A stretch of 15,430 nt of DNA, from the NCBI GenBank assembly GCA_025456385.1, contig JALOKS010000022.1, positions 1 to 15,430 on the forward strand, given 5' to 3'. This stretch comes from Thermoanaerobaculales bacterium (lineage in GTDB: Bacteria; Acidobacteriota; Thermoanaerobaculia; Thermoanaerobaculales; Sulfomarinibacteraceae). This document shows, one piece after another, positions 13,240-15,430 of this stretch. The translations under genes and the position numbers were made by a program. The notes under the pieces were generated by a model. It was not told where the DNA came from, did not search any database, and was given only the letters and a program-made list of their open reading frames with translations. How positions within the stretch are numbered: the stretch's first letter is position 1; each line of letters begins with the position of its first letter.

Positions 13240-13902
13240 TCAGCCCGCGGTGGGCGTCGGCGCGGCCCCGTCGCCGCCGCAGACGACGAGCAGCGGCGTT
13301 CCGTCGCGGATGACGTGGAGCAGGGCCCGCGAGTCCTCGGGCGTCATCACGACCGCCAGGGCCGGCGGCGGCGGCTCCGCCCCCCGGCCCCACAGCCGCC
13401 GCCAGCCGGAGCCGAGCCGGTCGGCCAGGCGGTCGGCCCAGCCGCCCGGTGGCCGCGGGCCGAGATGCAGCTCCCAACCGTTGTCGAGGGCGGCGACAAC
13501 CTGCGGCGGCAGCTCGCGCTCCTGGCTCGGCACCGGGGTCGGCGGCTCGGCATCCTCGTCGTAGGGCTTCAGCGTCGGCGGTGCGACCACCTCCCGCCAC
13601 TCCTCGACCTGCGGGTCGCCGACCACACGCCACACTGCGGGCAGCTCGACCGGGGCGGGGCCGGGCTCGCCGGGAGCGCGTCGCGCCGCGAGCCGAACCG
13701 CGCCCACCGCGAAGCGCTCGAGCTCCAGGCCGCGGACCCTGACCTCGAGCGAGCCGCCGTCGACGTCGAGCCGCAGGTAGAGCGCCGGGCTCTGCGCGAG
13801 TGCGAGCTCGAGCTCGAGCTCGGCGAGCGATCCCGCACTCGCGGCCGGCGTCGCGCTAATACAGATACACGCGAGCGCCGACAGGAATCGTCTGATAGAC
13901 AT
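13240..13902 (-). CDS. Unknown exported protein downstream of two L,D-transpeptidases
   Basis: I do not recognise this 220-aa protein. It has a signal peptide MSIRRFLSALACICISATPAASA (1-23, ASA-G cleavage). A beta-rich stretch follows with LYLRLDVDGGSLEVRVRGL (41-59), then a Pro-rich middle and an amphipathic Trp-rich part (about 154-172). The C-terminus is Gly/Pro/Ala-rich. The start ATG at 13900-13902 lies inside the preceding L,D-transpeptidase gene, giving a 47-base overlap. AAGGA at 13911-13915 is 8 bases upstream, and the signal peptide begins exactly there, so this start is well supported. A longer ORF start at 13998 would destroy the signal peptide. Position suggests a periplasmic role linked to the cell wall. 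The stop is 18 bases from the convergent mgtE stop. Confidence 0.75.
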   Translation of the reverse strand: MSIRRFLSALACICISATPAASAGSLAELELELALAQSPALYLRLDVDGGSLEVRVRGLELERFAVGAVRLAARRAPGEPGPAPVELPAVWRVVGDPQVEEWREVVAPPTLKPYDEDAEPPTPVPSQERELPPQVVAALDNGWELHLGPRPPGGWADRLADRLGSGWRRLWGRGAEPPPPALAVVMTPEDSRALLHVIRDGTPLLVVCGGDGAAPTPTAG

Positions 13903-14554
13903 ACTCGAGGTCCTTGTCACCGAGGCGGACGCAGCCGTGGGTGACGCCCTGCCCGAGCAGGGTCTGGAACAGCGTGCCGTGAATGATGTAGCCGTCACCG
14001 AGGTAGAGAGCGTAGTCGCCGAGGGACAGCCGGTCGACGCGCTGGGAGAAATCCTTCGGCGGCTCGAAACCCTCCTCGATGAAGGCCCAGTCAGGCTTGG
14101 TCCACACCGGGTCCTTGGCCTTGCGTTGGACGCGCCGCTCGCCGAGAGGTGTGTCGAAGGTCCAGGTCCGCTCGCCGGAAGGGTGGATGAGCACGGTGCC
14201 GCTGCCGGTCGAGCACACGGCCTCCCGCAGCAGGGAGCCGTCGTCGTACACCCGCAGGCGGTTGCGGTAGGTGTCGATCACCACGTAGAGCCCCTTCGGG
14301 TGCAGAGAGGCGAGGCGGCGGGTGGCGCGGGCCTCGGCCTTCGGGTCGATGCCGGCGGCGGCACAGCTCGCCGCGCCGCGGTCGAGCTGCACGACGGCCG
14401 TGCGGTCGCCGAGGAGCGCGGTCAGAGCGAGGAGCACGACTCCGAGCAGCGCCGCCGCGGCGGCGGCCCACAGCGGCCAGCGGCGGCGGGGCGCCGCCGG
14501 AACCGGGACCGGGGCCGGCGTCCCCTGCGGTTCCGTCCTCTGGCCGTCGTCCAT
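13856..14554 (-). CDS. Membrane-anchored L,D-transpeptidase (YkuD domain, HGCVRL type)
   Basis: YkuD enzymes form 3-3 cross-links in peptidoglycan or attach proteins to it, through an active-site Cys. The 232-aa protein has a Pro-rich cytoplasmic start, one membrane anchor (about 28-49) and a periplasmic YkuD domain (about 88-232). The domain opens with LYVVIDTYRNRLRVYD and carries HGTLF (from His192) and THGCVRL (His206, Cys208), the classic H-x13-H-G-C pattern. Cys208 is the expected nucleophile. I chose ATG 14552-14554, which shares one base with the upstream stop (TGATG). The GTG at 14557 is equally possible and adds one residue. GGGGA lies just upstream inside the preceding gene. The middle gene of three overlapping minus-strand genes. 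Specific target unknown. Confidence 0.9.
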   Translation of the reverse strand: MDDGQRTEPQGTPAPVPVPAAPRRRWPLWAAAAAALLGVVLLALTALLGDRTAVVQLDRGAASCAAAGIDPKAEARATRRLASLHPKGLYVVIDTYRNRLRVYDDGSLLREAVCSTGSGTVLIHPSGERTWTFDTPLGERRVQRKAKDPVWTKPDWAFIEEGFEPPKDFSQRVDRLSLGDYALYLGDGYIIHGTLFQTLLGQGVTHGCVRLGDKDLEYVYQTIPVGARVYLY

Positions 14555-15430
14555 CACAGGGTCCCCACGATGGTCACCGGGGTGCCGACGCGCACCCGGG
14601 AGAACAGCTTCTCCATGTCCTCGTCGCGCAGCGCCACGCAGCCGTCGGTCCAGTCGCGACCCTGGCCGCCGTGGCCGTGGATCTCGATCAGGCTGCCGGC
14701 GCCGACACCGCGGCGTACCCGGCCGTCGGCCTGTGCGGCGCGGTGGCGCCGCAGGTCGGCCGCGTTCGGGTAGTCGATGAGCAGCGCCAGGTAGTACTTG
14801 GTGGCGCCGCGGGACTTCTTGACCGTGACCTTGTAACGGCCCTCGGGCGTGGCGCGGTCGCCGGCATGGAGCTTGCGCTCGAGGCCGTTGCCGCCGAGCT
14901 CGGCCGTGAACACCGCGCGCCTGCGGCCGCCCTCGTAGAGGTGCACGCGGCGCTTGAACTTGTCGACGATGATCGCCGCCCGACCGCTGCGCCGCGACTC
15001 GTGGATCGTCTCATCGGCCTGCTCGCGCCACAGCGCCAGCAGGTTCGGGTCCGAGAAGCGCTCGATGCTCTTCCGCCAGGAGTGGTCGAGCTCCGCGGCG
15101 AGCGCGAGCGCTTCCTCGGCGTGCTCGAGGGCCGCGCTCAGGGAGCCCTCTCGCGCCAGCTTGCGGGCCGTCGCGACGTGGTAGCGCGCGGTGGCCATGG
15201 CGCCGGCGTGGCGGCCGTTGACTCCGGCCTGGCCGACGCGCGCCTGCGCCGCCGCGATGCGCGGCTCAGCCCGCTCGAGCAGCGACTGCAGGTGCAGGGC
15301 CTGCTCCGCCCTCGTGCGGCGAACCACGGCTAGTCGCTGGTTGGCCGTCGCGACCGCCCGGTTCCAGGCGGCCGGTGCGCGGCCCGGATCGGCGCGCCGC
15401 CCGGCGACCGCCTGGCGGGCGGTCTCGGTT
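14554..15430 (-). CDS. L,D-transpeptidase with helical N-terminal region (5' end outside window)
   Basis: The frame is open from the TGA at 14556-14554 to the last base of the window, so the true start lies outside; the GTG at 15327 is probably internal, because the helical Ala/Arg-rich sequence continues without break upstream of it. The visible 291 residues comprise an alpha-helical region (about 1-145, with EHAEEALALAAELDHSW), then a YkuD domain (about 150-291): AAIIVDKFKRRVHLYEGGR, GDRATPEGRYKV, IEIHGHGG and DWTDGCVAL. The HGHGG histidines and the TDGC Cys are the catalytic pattern of the TDGC(I/V)AL-type YkuD group, different from the HGCVRL type of its neighbour. It probably acts on peptidoglycan or an attached protein in the periplasm. 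No signal peptide can be judged because the N-terminus is missing. Confidence 0.88.
   Translation of the reverse strand, partial: TETARQAVAGRRADPGRAPAAWNRAVATANQRLAVVRRTRAEQALHLQSLLERAEPRIAAAQARVGQAGVNGRHAGAMATARYHVATARKLAREGSLSAALEHAEEALALAAELDHSWRKSIERFSDPNLLALWREQADETIHESRRSGRAAIIVDKFKRRVHLYEGGRRRAVFTAELGGNGLERKLHAGDRATPEGRYKVTVKKSRGATKYYLALLIDYPNAADLRRHRAAQADGRVRRGVGAGSLIEIHGHGGQGRDWTDGCVALRDEDMEKLFSRVRVGTPVTIVGTL

Noticed and set aside
13802..13822. GAGCTC hexanucleotide repeat
   Set aside because: It encodes the ELELEL stretch of the exported unknown protein and is explained by coding sequence and GC-rich codon use.
1..15430. CRISPR arrays, tRNA or rRNA genes, insertion sequences, phage genes
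   Set aside because: No spaced direct repeats, no cloverleaf-like segments, no rRNA-like sequence, no transposase or integrase motifs were found on either strand.

Overview
The window is about 15.4 kb of very GC-rich bacterial DNA (near 70% G+C by eye), densely coded on both strands. Most stops are TGA and several starts are GTG. It contains no tRNA, rRNA, CRISPR array, insertion sequence or phage gene. It reads as chromosome from a free-living, respiring bacterium with a peptidoglycan wall. The combination of a coenzyme A operon with a DUF2520/PanG-type reductase and a type III pantothenate kinase, a CbcL-like multihaem quinol oxidase and very high GC suggests Acidobacteriota (for example Thermoanaerobaculia) or a deltaproteobacterial-type lineage. 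That assignment is an inference.

Layout. (1) 1-696 (+): the C-terminal part of an RtcB RNA ligase, cut by the window edge. (2) 697-831: a convergent intergenic spacer built from two opposed arrays of an 8-bp purine-rich unit. (3) 832-2049 (-): an unrecognised 405-aa protein whose second half resembles a divergent RelA/SpoT-type nucleotidyltransferase domain. (4) 2050-2301: a divergent promoter region. (5) 2302-6860 (+): a seven-gene operon, panG-like, panB, panC, coaC, coaB, coaX, panD. Every junction overlaps (ATGA, ATGA, a 14-base overlap, ATGA, GTGA, GTGA). A 78-aa tandem CDGSH iron-sulphur protein follows at 6935-7171.

(6) 7185-8902 (-): an AlkB-type membrane di-iron monooxygenase followed, with a one-base overlap, by a SAM-dependent methyltransferase. 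(7) 8903-9140: a divergent intergenic region with a conspicuous AT-rich island. (8) 9141-11708 (+): an 855-aa fusion of an eight-haem cytochrome c domain with a formate-dehydrogenase-gamma-like cytochrome b domain, the architecture of the Geobacter CbcL quinol dehydrogenase. (9) 11779-13221 (+): an MgtE magnesium channel. (10) 13240-15430 (-): two adjacent, different L,D-transpeptidases (the upstream one cut by the window edge) and an unknown exported protein, all overlapping.

How the genes work together. The pan/coa operon encodes every enzyme from ketoisovalerate and aspartate to 4'-phosphopantetheine, provided the first gene is the ketopantoate reductase. Only CoaD and CoaE would be needed elsewhere to finish coenzyme A. 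The cytochrome fusion probably takes electrons from the quinol pool to periplasmic or extracellular acceptors. The last three genes form a cell-wall cross-linking cluster. The most unusual items are the fully overlapping pathway operon with a non-PanE reductase and separate CoaC and CoaB, the eight-haem cytochrome c/b fusion, the divergent RelA/SpoT-like protein and the opposed 8-bp repeat arrays.
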